Shown here: in pieces, positions 1 through 12,670 of the stretch
Layout of the letters: every line of letters starts with the position of its first letter
How positions within the stretch are numbered: position 1 is the stretch's first letter
Assembly: GCA_001599715.1 (NCBI GenBank)
Contig: BCHU01000018.1
Coordinates: 84,622-148,621 of the forward strand
Length of the DNA: 64,000 nucleotides
From: Phaeotremella fagi
Lineage: Eukaryota; Basidiomycota; Tremellomycetes; Tremellales; Phaeotremellaceae
Reading direction: 5' to 3'
Notes under the pieces: generated by a model
Databases searched by the model: none
The model's input: the letters and a program-made list of their open reading frames with translations, nothing else
What the model was told of the DNA's origin: nothing
Position numbers and translations under genes: made by a program

Positions 1-197
1 ATCAATCAAACTGACTACGGAGGAGGTGATGTGTGGCGTTGTTTTGATCTTACTCCAAACGAGTTGAATATACTAACAGATCTTGTCGCTTTGTTTTTAT
101 TTACTCTTCATTCATTCCCTCTTTTTTACATCCATACTAGCTACCAAGCATTCACGCTCTTTGATCTCTCAAAACTCACACTCGTTAAACCACCAAA

Positions 198-808
198 ATG
201 TTCAAAATCAATATCCTTTGGTTACTCCTCCTAACAGCATTCACCAGTTGGGTCGCATACGCCGACTGTGTTGATAATTGCTACAACGCGTACATCCCCC
301 AAACCAACTGGTGAGTCCAAGAGTAAACATCAACCAATCTTTCAACCATTGACAAGAGTCTACTAGTCCAGGTGCTAACAACCCCTACGCTCCAATTACA
401 GCAGCGTTCGAAGCCTGTGTATGTCCAACCGTCAACTTGTGTCATTATCTCAATTGTGTCGCAACGACCTGTAACGAACCTATCGTCAACACTTTCTTCA
501 TTGAAGTCTGTAGACCTTACGGTAGAGGTGAGTTCCACGTCTACTCTTTCGAAACAAGACTAATGAACACTACAGTCCAATCATGTCCTCAACCCTCAGG
601 ACTCGGTAGTCCAGCTCGTAGAATGAGTCAACATAAACCCCGTGGCCTACCAATTTCAGAATTACAAGCTAAGATTGGTCGTACAATGAAACCAACTGAG
701 GTCATCAGAGCAGTCGAGGTTGATGAACGCGATGATACGGTTTATTATTCCACTCAGGGAAGGTTGGTTGATCCCACTGGTCATAACGATGAAGGTCTTC
801 CACTTTAA
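198..808 (+). CDS. Secreted small Cys-rich protein, tandem copy 1
   Basis: Three exons (198-310, 367-527, 576-808) give 168 residues. The protein starts with a hydrophobic signal peptide (residues 1-22, ending near AYA|D). A Cys-rich domain follows with C-x3-C, a later C-x-C (ACVCP) and several single Cys. The tail is basic and polar and carries RRMSQHKPRGLPIS. The pattern recalls CFEM-like extracellular domains but does not fit the 8-Cys CFEM signature well, so I do not name the family. It is clearly a paralogue of 1835-2454: exons 1 and 2 have identical lengths (113 and 161 nt), intron phases match, and the C-terminal tail is conserved. The ATG at 198 is chosen because it starts the signal peptide and matches the paralogue. 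Function unknown; probably secreted or at the cell surface. Confidence 0.8.
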
Positions 809-1834
809 TCTTGATCATTACGTATGTTCATTTTCTCTTGTTTGGATTACTGAAAACTGACAGATATCTAAGGACGAATTCTCTTTATGTTCAAATTCAG
901 GCTCAAAGACGCGGCTTATGGACGTTCATTTCTTATGTAGTTATTTAAAATCATTTCGAATAGTTTTTAGTCTAAGAAACTCAAGACTGAAAGTCATAGA
1001 CATTAGTTCTGTCATTCTCTCTTTTCCCCTCATCTAAATTCTCACCGAAAATTTAAAACTTTTATCTTCATGTGCTTTATAATAAGGACAATGATGTAAT
1101 TCGACTCCAATGTTTTTATTGCGAATTATTGGGTTGATTGATTTATTTATCTCCAATATTAACTTAAGAACGATTTCGTTCCTGTCGCTGCGCTCATCGT
1201 GCAACAACAGAGGGACAGAGACAGTCACAAGAAGAGTCGCGTAATTGTGACATCCATCAAAGATCTTGCACAGTGGGATTTCTGAAACGTTGTGTCAAAG
1301 ATCAATAAGTAAAAATAGGTTATTTGTAATTGATCGTTGATGCGCCCTTTCTCCATCAAAAAGGGAAAGCGGGAATTAATTTGATGGGCGCAAAGGATAC
1401 ATCACAATAGACCAGGACTCGTGTGGTTAGACTTAGAGAGTGAACCTCTTTACGTTCGACTAGCATTTATGATGGATGATTGTACAAGGTTTTTTTACAA
1501 TCGTAAGTACTGTAACTGTACGAGTATGTTGTTTTTGGTGAGAATTTGAAAATGATTGAATAAGTTGGACAGTTGTTGCTAATTGTAACCTACCTTCTCA
1601 AACGACTGATGGTAACTGATTTCTGAAAGGATAGCTTTCAAATGTTGTTACACCGTGCGATCAATCAAGCGGCCCTGTTGTGATGGAGTTTGGATTTGAA
1701 TTCCTGAATACGACTTATTTGAAGTAGAACACGTCTTAGATTCTCTCTCAACAACAAGTTAATAACCACGCTCTTTAATCTAATCTTTCACTTCCCTAAT
1801 CTTTAAACCCACCTGTGTACATCTACCAGCAAAG
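809..1834. other. Intergenic, about 1 kb
   Basis: This lies between the two tandem secreted genes. It is AT-rich, with short frames only and no recognisable protein. It should hold the 3' UTR of the first copy and the promoter of the second. Confidence 0.6.
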
Positions 1835-2454
1835 ATGTTCAAAGTTCACATTCTTTTCTTCCTCCTCCTCACCATGTTTACAAGCAATGTAGTCTACGCA
1901 GATTGTGTTGATGATTGCTACAACGCGAATATCCCACAAACCAGCTGGTAAGTTCCCACATCAAGTCTCAGTTCTCAATTTTCACGAACCTCCTACTAAC
2001 ATGAAATTTTGATGTTCTGTAGTCCCGGGGCCAACGATCCTACCGATCCTATCACCTACGATTTCGAAGCCTGTGTCTGTCCAAGTTCGAATTTATGTCT
2101 TTATCTACAATGTGTCCAACAAAACTGTGGTGAACCAACAGTCAACAGTTTCTTCGATGCCGTCTGTGTTCCATTTGGTGGAAGTGAGTCAGTCTTTATC
2201 ACAAATAATCATATACTGATATATACATTATAACAGTTGGATCATGTATTCGACCATCTGGTGGTTTGAGTAATCCAGCTCGTAGACGTAGTCAACATAA
2301 ACCCCGTGGTTTACCTATTTCAGCTTTACAAGCTAAGATCGGTCGTAAAAATAGACAACCTGAACCACTTACCAGAACGATTGGAGGAGTCAAACGAGAT
2401 TTCCATGACGGTTATATGAACAAGGGTATCTTAGATCCATCGGTTGTTGTTTAA
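1835..2454 (+). CDS. Secreted small Cys-rich protein, tandem copy 2
   Basis: Three exons (1835-1947, 2023-2183, 2237-2454) give 163 residues. The signal peptide (residues 1-22) ends near VYA|D. The Cys-rich region mirrors copy 1: CVDDC, CPGAND, ACVCP, then single Cys up to the exon 2/3 junction. The tail has RRRSQHKPRGLPIS followed by LQAKIGR, nearly identical to copy 1, whereas the middle and the extreme C-terminus have diverged. The first two exon lengths and all intron phases equal those of copy 1, so this is a tandem duplication. Function unknown. The conserved tail with an RR pair could be a processing site, which is inference only. Confidence 0.8.
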
Positions 2455-2880
2455 GCCCTACGACAAGGTGAGTTTTGTTTCTTTCTAAAGAGGTTTCAGG
2501 TTATCAGTAGTGTTAATTGTTGAACAGATTTATTGTTTGTTTTGTGACGGCCAGCAATTCATGGACTTTCGTTTCTTTTTACAGTTATGGTGTGATTTTG
2601 TTGCACGCATACAAATACTATCTTTAATCGGTCTCATAGCGAGATCGGCAGACTTTTATTCTATGTAATTAATTTGGTATCGAATAGTTATTCAGTATAT
2701 AGTTTAATCAATGGACAATGCTTTTAGTTAGTAGCATGGTTAGTCACCACTTACAGCCCTTGGCATTGTTGAACCGACACTTACCGATACCGATGGATAC
2801 TCCTTCCATAGTCTAAGTCGGGACATTGTTTGGTTTAAAAGCATACCCAGAGGAAATGGTATCCATTCCGTCAACACAAA
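2455..2880. other. Intergenic spacer
   Basis: 3' flank of the second secreted gene and 5' flank of the dehydrogenase gene. I see no extra reading frame that looks real. An undetected 5' exon of the dehydrogenase cannot be excluded. Confidence 0.5.
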
Positions 2881-4760
2881 ATGCCTTCCTATCTATATGG
2901 ACTCTCTGAACGAGAAGTATTGAGAGTGAACTACGATGTAAGTCAACGTTCGGTATCCGAAAACTAAGTTCAGACAACCATCAATGATATCCCTTTATCA
3001 ACTTCGATAATCCTTGGTCCACTATCTTGGAACACCATAACAAAACTATCTTCCAGAAATGAACTAGCCCATATAGTTCCACTTCAAAGTGTGGATGAAA
3101 CTCCCAGAGGTGTCTGGTCAGGTAACCTCTCCAAAGACGTTATTGGGAAACTTGAAAATCTCACGTTTATCAGTGATGACTTGACTCATGCGACTGGGTA
3201 TCAATTGGTTGAAAGTTCTGCTACTGCTGTACAAACTGCCTTAGCTGCGTAAGTGTATCAATTTTTTCAGTTGACTGATGACTGATGTAACCAGGGAAGC
3301 ATGGTCGTTAGGTCTTGCTTCCAAAATCGATCCAACCATTTTATATACTGCGATAGCAGGTGCAGCAGGATCATCTTGGTCGTTCAAAGCTCTCATTCCT
3401 AAATTACTCAACGATTCACCAGTAGATGTAGAACAGAGTTACGAGGAAGCCAGACAGGTTTTAGTAAGTCTTCGTATGATTGCACGATTAACGAAAAGAT
3501 TAGAGCATTAGATGTCGCATTTCAAAAAACTTATTGGGCACCACTCATGGCTTTAGCTCAACAACTTTACTCATTCGGTTCATGTCCCAAAACAGCTTCT
3601 AGTATCCATTTCAATAAAATCTATCCACAACATGAACTTTCACCTGCACCAAAACCGGTTGTTGAGGGGTTGGGTAAACCGAAGAAAATTGGGTTTGTGG
3701 GGCTAGGTGCTATGGGATATGGAATGGCTAACGGTGAGTTGAAATTTCTGTTAATACGCTGATCGTTGTATGGGTAGTTCTTTTACGAGCTGGTTTACCT
3801 GTTCAAGGATATGATGCTTGGGCACCTTCATGTGAGAAATTCGTGGAAGCTGGTGGTCAATGTGCTGGGTCTGTCGAGGAATGCGCATCAGATTGCGATG
3901 TTTTAGTGTTGATGGTCGTTAATGCGATACAAGCTTCAGAGGTCCTCTTCGATCAAGGAGGTGTGAAAGGTAAGCAAACAAATCTCCAGGATAAGCTAAC
4001 ATAGCAGCACTCCCAAGTCAAGCAGTTATACTACTTAATTCAACCGTCTCCCCACGTCAAGCCGAAGACCTCTCTAATCGCGTCAAAGCTCTTCGTTCAG
4101 ATATTTATCTAGTAGATTGTCCTGTATCAGGTGGTACACCCCGAGCAGCATCTGGAGATTTAACAATTCTAGCTGCTGGACTTGAAGATGCTGGACCGAA
4201 GAAATTCGAGGCTCTAGCTGTGCTTCGTGCTTTTAGTGCTACAGAGGGTAGAGTAGAGAATCTATCTTTGATACCCGGTGGACCTGGGAAAGGGGCAGCT
4301 GTAAAACTGGTTAACCAACACTTGGCTGGTATGTTATGTTATTTGAGAATACGCTGAATGGACTTAGGAACACATGTATCAACCGTGATGGAATGTTTGA
4401 CATTCGCCAAAGCGCTAGGCTTACCACTTCGCTTAACTCGTGAATTGATACTAAATGGTCCAGGATGGTCATGGATGATGGGACATCGAGGTAAAAACAT
4501 GTTAGACGGGTTGATCCAACCCCCCACCTCTGTTATCAACATGTTCGTCAAAGACACTGGAATAGTTATTACTGAAGCTGCTGATTTGGGTGTACCACTT
4601 CCCTTGGCTGCTCATACGAGACAGCAGATGCTTATGGGTAAAGCTGCTGGGTGGGGCGGGGATGATGATAGCAGGTAAGTTTTCGATTGGGTTGGAGCTG
4701 ATAGGTAGTTTGGTTAGGATTTGGGAACCTTTGGGACAGAGTGTTACTTGTGATCCGTAG
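2881..4760 (+). CDS. Two-domain beta-hydroxyacid dehydrogenase (3-hydroxyisobutyrate / L-threonate dehydrogenase family)
   Basis: About eight exons: 2881-2937, 2974-3248, 3295-3473 (end uncertain), about 3512-3733, 3778-3969, 4008-4328, 4368-4674, 4718-4760; roughly 531 residues. The C-terminal half has the full family set: Rossmann motif GFVGLGAMGYGMA, substrate motif DCPVSGGTP, and the catalytic-lysine segment GKGAAVKLVNQHLAG. The N-terminal half resembles a degenerate copy of the C-terminal helical domain and has no GxGxxG motif that I can see. Such fused enzymes are NAD(P)-dependent dehydrogenases of small hydroxyacids. The substrate cannot be told from sequence. The junction near 3474-3511 has several possible splice choices and the first intron is only 36 nt. 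The start is the first ATG that gives an open frame. Confidence 0.8.
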
Positions 4761-4940
4761 ATCTGGTCCAAGATGTCATGTAACTCAATACAATACTGTC
4801 GTCAATCATCGAATCCAACAATGTCTGGTTTGAGCCCATCGTTGAGACAGCAACATACATTCAATCATATACCTACGTAATTATAATAAATTTCAATTCA
4901 AACAAGCTCAAAGCTCTTTTACTTTTAACAATGGAACATT

Positions 4941-7330
4941 TTAAGAAGGAGGTGCCTTCCCACCTCTACCCAAGGCACCACCAGTGACAGATCCACCAGC
5001 GATAGGTCTAGAAAGTTTGTTGGCTTTGTCTTTAACGACGAATGTGGCTAGTAAAGATTCGTTGGTGTTTCTGGTTCTGACATCTGGGATACCGTAGTAT
5101 TTGGCTGTGGCGTTGGTACGTGATAGGAAGAGTTCGACTATTTTACCATTTAGTATCATTACACATTTTGCAAAAAGATGGACACTTACAGTAACCACGA
5201 GTGGCTCCTTCTGTCCATTGAAGTTCTACGTTTTTGTCGGTAGCGTTTACGAGGGTTTGGGCGACGTTTTGGTAATATGCTTTTGCGTATGGTGCATTTG
5301 CAGCTATAAATTGGTCAGTATCTCCACAAATCCAGGAGTTTGACTTTGATATTTACTGGCGTTGTAACCGAAAGATCTAGTTTTGGAGTTAGTACGATAT
5401 CATAACCTGTTCCTGACATCACTTACGATGGCGAAGATACACCTGTACCAGCGAATTCTACACCCAAAGCACCTTTCCCTGAAACTGGATCATATCCTGT
5501 TCTGTTATCGTATGCAATATCGGATACCCAGTTGGCACTGTTGAATGATTAGTTTACTAGATCTAAACTCCTGCTTTTTGAGAGACAACTTACTGAGAGT
5601 CTCCGGAGATGACAATGACATTATCAATCTTGTTATCATGGATGGTATCAATGACACGTCTTCGGTTGGCTTCGTATCCATCCCAAGCGTCAACATCATC
5701 TACTGATTCAAGATGGGCAACTAAGGATGTTTCAATTTTCATCCTGGATTGAAAGTGATGGATGTGTACTTACAAACGATTTGTTGACCAACAATTTTCC
5801 ATTGAGCTCCTCGAGTGGATGCGTTTTTGAGTTGACCGTAGAACCAGTTCTCTTGTCTTCCACCCATTAATGAACGGGCTTCATCGTCTTTGATAGCTTC
5901 GACACTGGCGGCTGTCACATAGTCAGATCGCCTTCCTGGAGGAAAGATATAAAGTCAAACTCACTGTTGTAGTATAAATCGGTCAAATCTCTGTTATATT
6001 GTCTAGTATCTAACAAAATCAAATCGGCAAGAGTACCAAATTTGAAAGTTCTGTAAATACGTAATCTGTCATCGGTTTCAACCTGTCGAGTCGTCAGTAA
6101 CAGAACTAGAACATCAAACTGTAACGTACAGTTCTGATGGGTAACCATTCGAAATAGGTTTTAACAGCGTTAGCCTTTCTTTGCGTGAAACTCGTCTTCT
6201 CATAAGTACCAGCGATGGTATCGTTGGAATCAGCACTACCAGATTTCCAGGTGTTGTCAGCGACCTCGTGGTCGTCCCAGATAAGTTGCCAGGCATGGGT
6301 TTGATGGAGGAGTTGGAGATCTAGATCTGATCTGTAGGTCTTGTAACGTTGACGGTAGTCGTCCAAGGTGAAGAGTTCGTGGTTGGGTTGGGGGACACGG
6401 TTTCTGGATGAGTATAGTAGGTTAGTGGTCTTGTTTATGGGGAAGGGATGGGACTTACATGTTACGACCGTCTCCGTAACATGCGTTTTCGTCGCTGCAT
6501 CCGTCTCCTTGGTATTCGTAGATGTAATCACCTGTGAACGTTAGTTTGAAATCACTTTCGGTTTTTTGGTGGACTACTTACCAACGTGTACAGCGTAGTC
6601 AATGTCATCACGACGAGCAGCGTTACCATAAGCGTTGAAGAAACCGAATGGGTAGTTTCTGTGAAGCAGTCAGTGAGATTTACCGACAAGTAGGACTTCA
6701 AAAGTACTCACGAGCAAGAGTAAACTCTGAAAATTGATCAGTAAAAGTATCTTATACAGGCAGAGTACCAGGACTTACGCAAAAGACACAGAATCAACAG
6801 TAGCATCAGTCTCAACAGGGATAGTCTTGAATCGACCAACAGGCGAAGCATTCGATTTATCGGCACAGTTGACGAATCGGTAATAATAAGTTGACAATGG
6901 TTTCAAACCACCAGCTTCGACTTTATAGGAATAATCGACATCGGTTGTTGTCCAAACTTGATTGGCAGAGATGATATTCGAGAAACTATCGTTTTTGCTT
7001 GATACTTGCCATTCGAGACAGATTGGTCGGGGGTCTTGGGTAGCTGGAACGGGGTGGGTCCAGAGGATGACCGAGTTTGGTACTAACAATTGTTAGTAGG
7101 GATTCGTGTTCGTCTAAGCTATTGATGTACTTACATGGATCACCTGAAGCTACACCATACGGGAATGAAAGTTTCCCATCATAATACTCCCAACGTTTGT
7201 GATTAGCTTTGATTTGGTCTCTGGAATGTCCCAATTGGGGTGCACGGTATGAAGGTGAGTTATAAGCCAAGTTGTGATCAAGAGATGCTAAAGCAACTCC
7301 AGCTAAGGACATTAAAACCAAGAACATCAT
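4941..7330 (-). CDS. PhoD-family alkaline phosphatase / phosphodiesterase, secreted
   Basis: Thirteen exons on the minus strand: 7330-7135, 7082-6779, 6726-6712, 6658-6582, 6531-6459, 6403-6130, 6082-5965, 5935-5774, 5720-5594, 5537-5427, 5376-5357, 5303-5190, 5137-4941; 595 residues. The N-terminus is a signal peptide (MMFLVLMSLAGVALA). PhoD landmarks occur in order: VASGDPLP with VILWT, YSCSNYPFGFFNAY, HVGDYIYEY, WDDHEVADNTW, LGRQENWF-like SLMGGRQENWF, VGQQIVFAHL, and VISGDSHANW. Asp/Asn/His in these blocks are the metal ligands of the family. Secreted PhoD enzymes release phosphate from phosphodiesters and monoesters. A 15-nt exon encodes part of the YSCSN block and a 20-nt exon lies near the end, so automatic models are likely to be wrong here. 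Confidence 0.92.
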
Positions 7331-8598
7331 TTTGGGATAGTGGGGGATAGATTCTTGAGCTGTGATCGATGGATCTGTCCATCTTATGTACCAAATACAG
7401 GATCATCGTCAGATATTGATTGCTCATCGTTCGAACGTTTTGATGCGGGTAGACTAGATGGTGATTATTCGAGCACGTTTGTGTTATGATTTCATGTAAG
7501 TACCGGTACCCTGTTACATGAGGATCGTTTCCATAGCATTTACATACGAACGTGACAGAATGAAAACCATCGACTACGATTGGGTGCTTACTTAACGATC
7601 GTAACGTGCGGTACGAAGTATGTAATCTACCAGAGTACGCTAGTATTGGATTTTCAGGGATTCCCAACGTCAGAGGCGTGGAGAGATTCTTGGCAGTAAA
7701 TCAAAATAGTCATCCAAGTCGTCGAAGATGTTAGTAGTTGCTTCCATTATCAACTGTGGAGTGTCGAATGGACATGGAAATTGCCCAGGAAATGACCTAC
7801 CAAAAATGATCTATGGCAGCGATACTGTACATAGACGTATAAGGATGATGACACGACGCTCTTTGGCTGCTGTTCCTGATTTGATATCGATCAGTACCTG
7901 AATATGAATTCTCGGTATGTTTTTACGGGAATCCTTTGTGAAGAACCGTATAAGTCGGAAAATCGCCTAACTTGTTGGGTAGACGTCTTCAAAAAATACA
8001 CCGAACTTTCACATGAAACCCACTGCCAGTAGTTCCTTCTAGGGTCTCCCTATGATATCAACTTACAGGATTCCATTAAGGAGTGTAGATGTAAGATTTT
8101 CATAACAACACTCTCTGGATCTTCCTCTTAGCCTTGACCTCAATGGGAACACATTGATACTACTGCGTGGTACCGTCTTTTATGAGGATGAATAGACTTG
8201 TTTAGAACATACTGCACAAGAATATACAAAATATAGTCGTGGCGCCACCAACATTGTTGCATCTACTATAACTTCATTGAGTATATAGATCAGAAACGTC
8301 TTTTCATTGGATTTTTTCTCAGGTGAGCATATGACGAATAGATGCTGATATGTGATCCAGTGAGGATTGATCAACAGAAGGAACGATCAACATTTTACTT
8401 GCTCCACCCACATTGTGGACATTCTGAAACTCGTGCTGTGTTACTGTGTGCCACTGATGGTAACCAAGTGAAGCTAAAGCTACTGTATAAAATTTGATCA
8501 TTTCACTTTTACTTCTTTTTCTTCTATTCATTCTTTCTATTATCCTTCTTTCATTCTTATAGTCTTGATCTACTTTATCCTAAAGCATCATCCAAGCA
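7331..8598. other. Intergenic region between divergent genes
   Basis: About 1.27 kb separates the PhoD gene (minus) from the TPR-SET gene (plus) and probably holds both promoters. Short frames exist but none resembles a protein. Nothing else recognised. Confidence 0.6.
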
Positions 8599-11500
8599 AT
8601 GGCTTACAGAGCAGGTTATCCACCTCGATTTAGTCGACCCGATGTAGGCAGAGACGCTCTAGTCTCAGTAGCTACCGTCCAGAGGATCCATCAACCAGGT
8701 TGCTACTACCAACTCCTAGTCGATTTTGGTCATGACGATAACCGTCCAAAGACTGGTCCTACCATAACACTTGTTCCATTAGAAGAGCGATCTTATGGTC
8801 ATATCAACTTCATGATCGACGGCTACTCACTTGCTGCTGATCGAACATTCCTACAATTGTTCCCTTACACTTTTCAAGACCGACTTGATCGTATCAACCA
8901 AGTTCGTGACTGTTTTACTAAACTTCATAACGAAACGGGTCCAACTGGTATCAACACTTTTAATGTTCTCGCACCATTGATGTTATCCAAGATGTTCTTG
9001 GATGAAGCTGTCAAGCATGGGTTTTGTGATTGTATTCATAACTCCGGAGCATGCTGGGATAGACTTGGTAAAGAAATCACTTTTGATGTAAGTGGATTCC
9101 TTTGAAATTTGTGAGATGATCCTTTGTTGACTAGCTCTGTACAGCTTGACGTGTCACTGGTCAAAAAGAAGGATCTATCTTTGGGACTTGGCAATGAAAC
9201 ATTGCCCCATCGCGATCAATTGGACGGAATCGGTCGACACATGCACAAACTGGTAGGGGAAGCTAACACTTATGTAAGTTTGTCTGAGTTTCAATCTAGC
9301 TGATGTCTTCAGCGTAATAAATATCGACAAAATAACCCAATCCACATTCAATCAAACGATCGACAAGCTCTTCTCAATTACTACGAAGCTCACCCTATCA
9401 AAGCTCATGTCCCAGCCAAAAAAGGTGACAACAAGCTTGTGGAGATTTTTATGGATGATGATCTATCGGCACCCAGCTCGACTGCTTCTATCAATAGTTT
9501 ACGTGAAGTTCTCATTGCTGATCTTAAATGTCCCACCAAAAATCAAGGTATGCCAGTATTTCTAATTATTCGCATGACTTCTTACTCTCCGAAAAATAGG
9601 TACTGTGCTGTACGGTAGGGTTCTCACCAGAGCGATCCCCTTCTCTCTTGGTATCAAATTGTATGTGCCTGTGTCAAGCTAAACTGACACCTCAGTATGT
9701 TTGAAGATCGAAATGGAAATTCAATCCCAATGACTCTCGAATACCCACTTCCCAAACCAGCAATCTGTTATCCTCAAAATCTTCTTGACGCTTTATATCC
9801 AATCGGTACCGTCATCGCTATCAAAGAACCTTGGATTCGTTTTGCGCCTACCACCACTCTCCCAGAGGTTTATGTTAGTTTATCAGTTGATTTGGTTGAA
9901 ATTCAGGACGAAGGGAATTTGGAATGGCAATACCCATCTTATGTAAGTGAAGTGATCGAAGTGTCAGACTGATCCTAATATGACCAGGGCATACTACCAA
10001 ACGCAGGAGATCTGAAAGATCTTGGTAACACGGCATCAGGTTCAGACCCCTTGGTACGTATCTGAGAACTACCTAGCTGATGGGAAGCTCGCCTTCATCT
10101 ACTATAGTCACGGATTAGTCTATTGTCCCACTGACGATAACCAACTCCGTATCGCTCTTCTCTTGAATAGAGCCAAGGTCGCTTTGGATTGTGAACGTCC
10201 CGGTCAAGCTTGGAGAGATACTGTTGCTATAGAAAAGATCACCAAGAACCTCGATATAACCCTTTCGTCCGCTCAACAACATAAGCTCGTTTATCGAAAA
10301 TGGTTGCAGCTAGGCTTCTGGATATGCTCGATATCGCCAGTGATATCGCTAAACAAGCAGTTGAAATGAAGGTTTCCAAATCCATAGGAACCTCTCAACT
10401 TATCAAGAAAGACATCGAAGACAAATTCACTAGAAATGCAGATTTCCTGCAATGGCCGGTGAAACAGAAGTTGGTGCCAGGTAAAGGTTACGGTACATTC
10501 GCTACACGAAAGATTTTAGCTGGAGAAACAATTTTGAACGATCCCGAATTCTATCATGCGGAAGTTGATCCTAAAACACCATACGATTTCATGTGGGAAC
10601 CAAAAGGTTCACATGCAAGGACTTCGCTGACATGGTATTCCTTGTGCAAAGTCTTGGATCTGATCAATGACGATCCAAGAAGATTGAACGCTTTGGTTCC
10701 ACTTCATCCTCGAACGGAATCTTCTTCTGATAAACAACGTCAACCGAGTATCGTCGAAAAACCACTTGATCAACAAGACTCTGTTGATCCCTTGTTGATT
10801 TTCAGAAAACTCAAATCTAACTGTGGTGGGTCCGAGTGCAGAATTCCTGGAAACAGCCGCCTGGATTTTATTGGAAGGGAGAGAAGTGGACAGAATCTTC
10901 ATCCTAGATTCTCTGGATTAAATCATTCCTGTCTACCCAATTCCTTTAACGGTCCAACTGACCGCAACGTGAGTAGAATCAGCTCAACGCTATATCAATG
11001 TACGTTATCTGACAAACTTCGTTCAGTTCAAAAGAGTCATCGCATCCCAAGAAATCGAATCAGGTCAAGAAATCACAACAAGCTATCTCGATGGTGGTCT
11101 CCCATTTTCGTTTCGTGACCGAAACCTCAAAGGCAACTGGGGGATGACATGCGATTGTGAAATCTGTGTCGCTGATCGATCAGACGATCACAAGAAGAGA
11201 TTTTCGTTGATGAGTAATGAATGGTTACGAATCAAGAATTCAAATGATGTTCATACTCTTTTGAACTTTGCTGAGAAAGTCGACGAGACTTATCTCAAGG
11301 GAAGAAACGTCAAACCAGAACTCGCAAAGGTGTTGTTCCGTATCTTCGAGATTAGAAACCTCTCCATGAAACCTCAAGAGTTGTTTGATGTGAGTGGAGG
11401 TAGTTTGGCTAATCAGATTATTTACTGACTGGCTGCTACTGTAGTTGGGTATACGCGCTTTGACTGCCATCGGGTGTGTCACGTGTAATACTGCGCAGAC

Positions 11501-12103
11501 CAAGAAACTCGAAAGATCTATCAAATCTTTCCCGGCAGATGGATGGCTTCATGACACGTTGACCATGATCAAAATCGTCGATACCGTCATCTCTGTTATC
11601 CAATATCTACCAAAGGGACCACAAGTGAGGCATCTATTTTCTCGTCATGCCACTAAATATTGATTTACTTTCTTTAGCGTGACCGACTCCAGATCTTATG
11701 GGACGGCACTAAGGTCTACATGAAGGAATTTTCGGGAAGAATTTCGAATATGCGTAGCTCTCAACCACAAAACAGTAGTTCCAAACCCAGCATCCCCAAA
11801 AGCACCGAAACCAAGAAACAAGATAACACGTTCAAAATTGATCAAACCTTCAAATATAATCCAGATGATCTACCGGATCCATCAAAAATCGCCGAATGGA
11901 AGAAAATGGCTGATGAGGCTCCATTCCAACTTAGCGATTACTATGTTGGAAATAAGATTGTAAACGGTAAAACGGCTGCTCATTATGATTTCACGGGTAA
12001 TCCCGAATTGGGAAAGCTCTTCCAAGAGATCAACGAGATCAGAGAAGCTAATGGAGGACAATTGAGTTTGAATGACTGCATGAGACAGATGGGCATGAAT
12101 TAA
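8599..12103 (+). CDS. TPR and SET domain protein (SMYD/Set5-like), one frame slip
   Basis: Ten exons: 8599-9087, 9145-9273, 9313-9547, 9600-9660, 9696-9942, 9988-10039, 10077-10968, 11027-11389, 11445-11624, 11678-12103; nominally about 1024 residues. After an unassigned N-terminal region there is a TPR-like segment (LKDLGNTA, then NRAKVALDCERPGQAW). A split SET domain follows: GYGTFATRKILAGE, the hallmark LNHSCLPNS, GQEITTSYLDG, and a post-SET CDCEIC cluster that would bind zinc. Proteins with this layout are lysine methyltransferases or their inactive relatives; the target is unknown. The frame changes by one base near 10297, in a run of four A, and no normal intron explains it. The rest of the gene reads cleanly, so a sequencing error or a recent frameshift is possible. 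The 37-nt intron 10040-10076 has a weak donor but restores the TPR frame. Confidence 0.75.
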
Positions 12104-12670
12104 AGGAGGATTGGTAAAGAGGTAGTAGTTGACTGATAGCGGTATAAGGAGGAAATGATAGAACGTTTTGCATGTTATACCCATATATTTTCGGGAGGTT
12201 GTTGTATCAAATGAGGGATGGGTCGAGTCTTTGTATACCGTATATCCTCTGGTATTTTGTTCATACTTATATAAGAAATATATTTTGTGAATACACATCT
12301 ATGGATCTGGTATCTGTAGATTGAAAAGAGTATGGTTGACGGTATGAATTGACGGTCAGATTCAGAGTGGCGGACAAAGTTTGTGCCACTGGATCCTTGA
12401 TGGTAAAAAACTTGACGTCAATCGGAGTACTGTATTTTTGACTAATTTAACTAACATCCATTGTCATCACCACGCAGATCAAAAGAGACATACTGTGCAA
12501 GACGTGATTTGTGATGAAACCTTTGTTGCTTCTGTGAAATCGTCCTTTGTATTTAGCGCTCCACTCGCCGACAAGGAGTATTAAGCAAGTAGTCCAAGGG
12601 ATTCACTCTGTTTTTTCCCCCACTTCTGAATTCTTTCCATTTCATTGTCATCGTTATACACCACAACATC
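12104..12670. other. Intergenic spacer
   Basis: 3' flank of the TPR-SET gene and promoter of the first member of the three-gene family. No further gene seen. Confidence 0.5.

Noticed and set aside
6712..6726. PhoD gene as a pseudogene because of its broken frames
   Set aside because: All breaks are explained by consensus introns, and the 13 exons sum to 596 codons with every motif intact.
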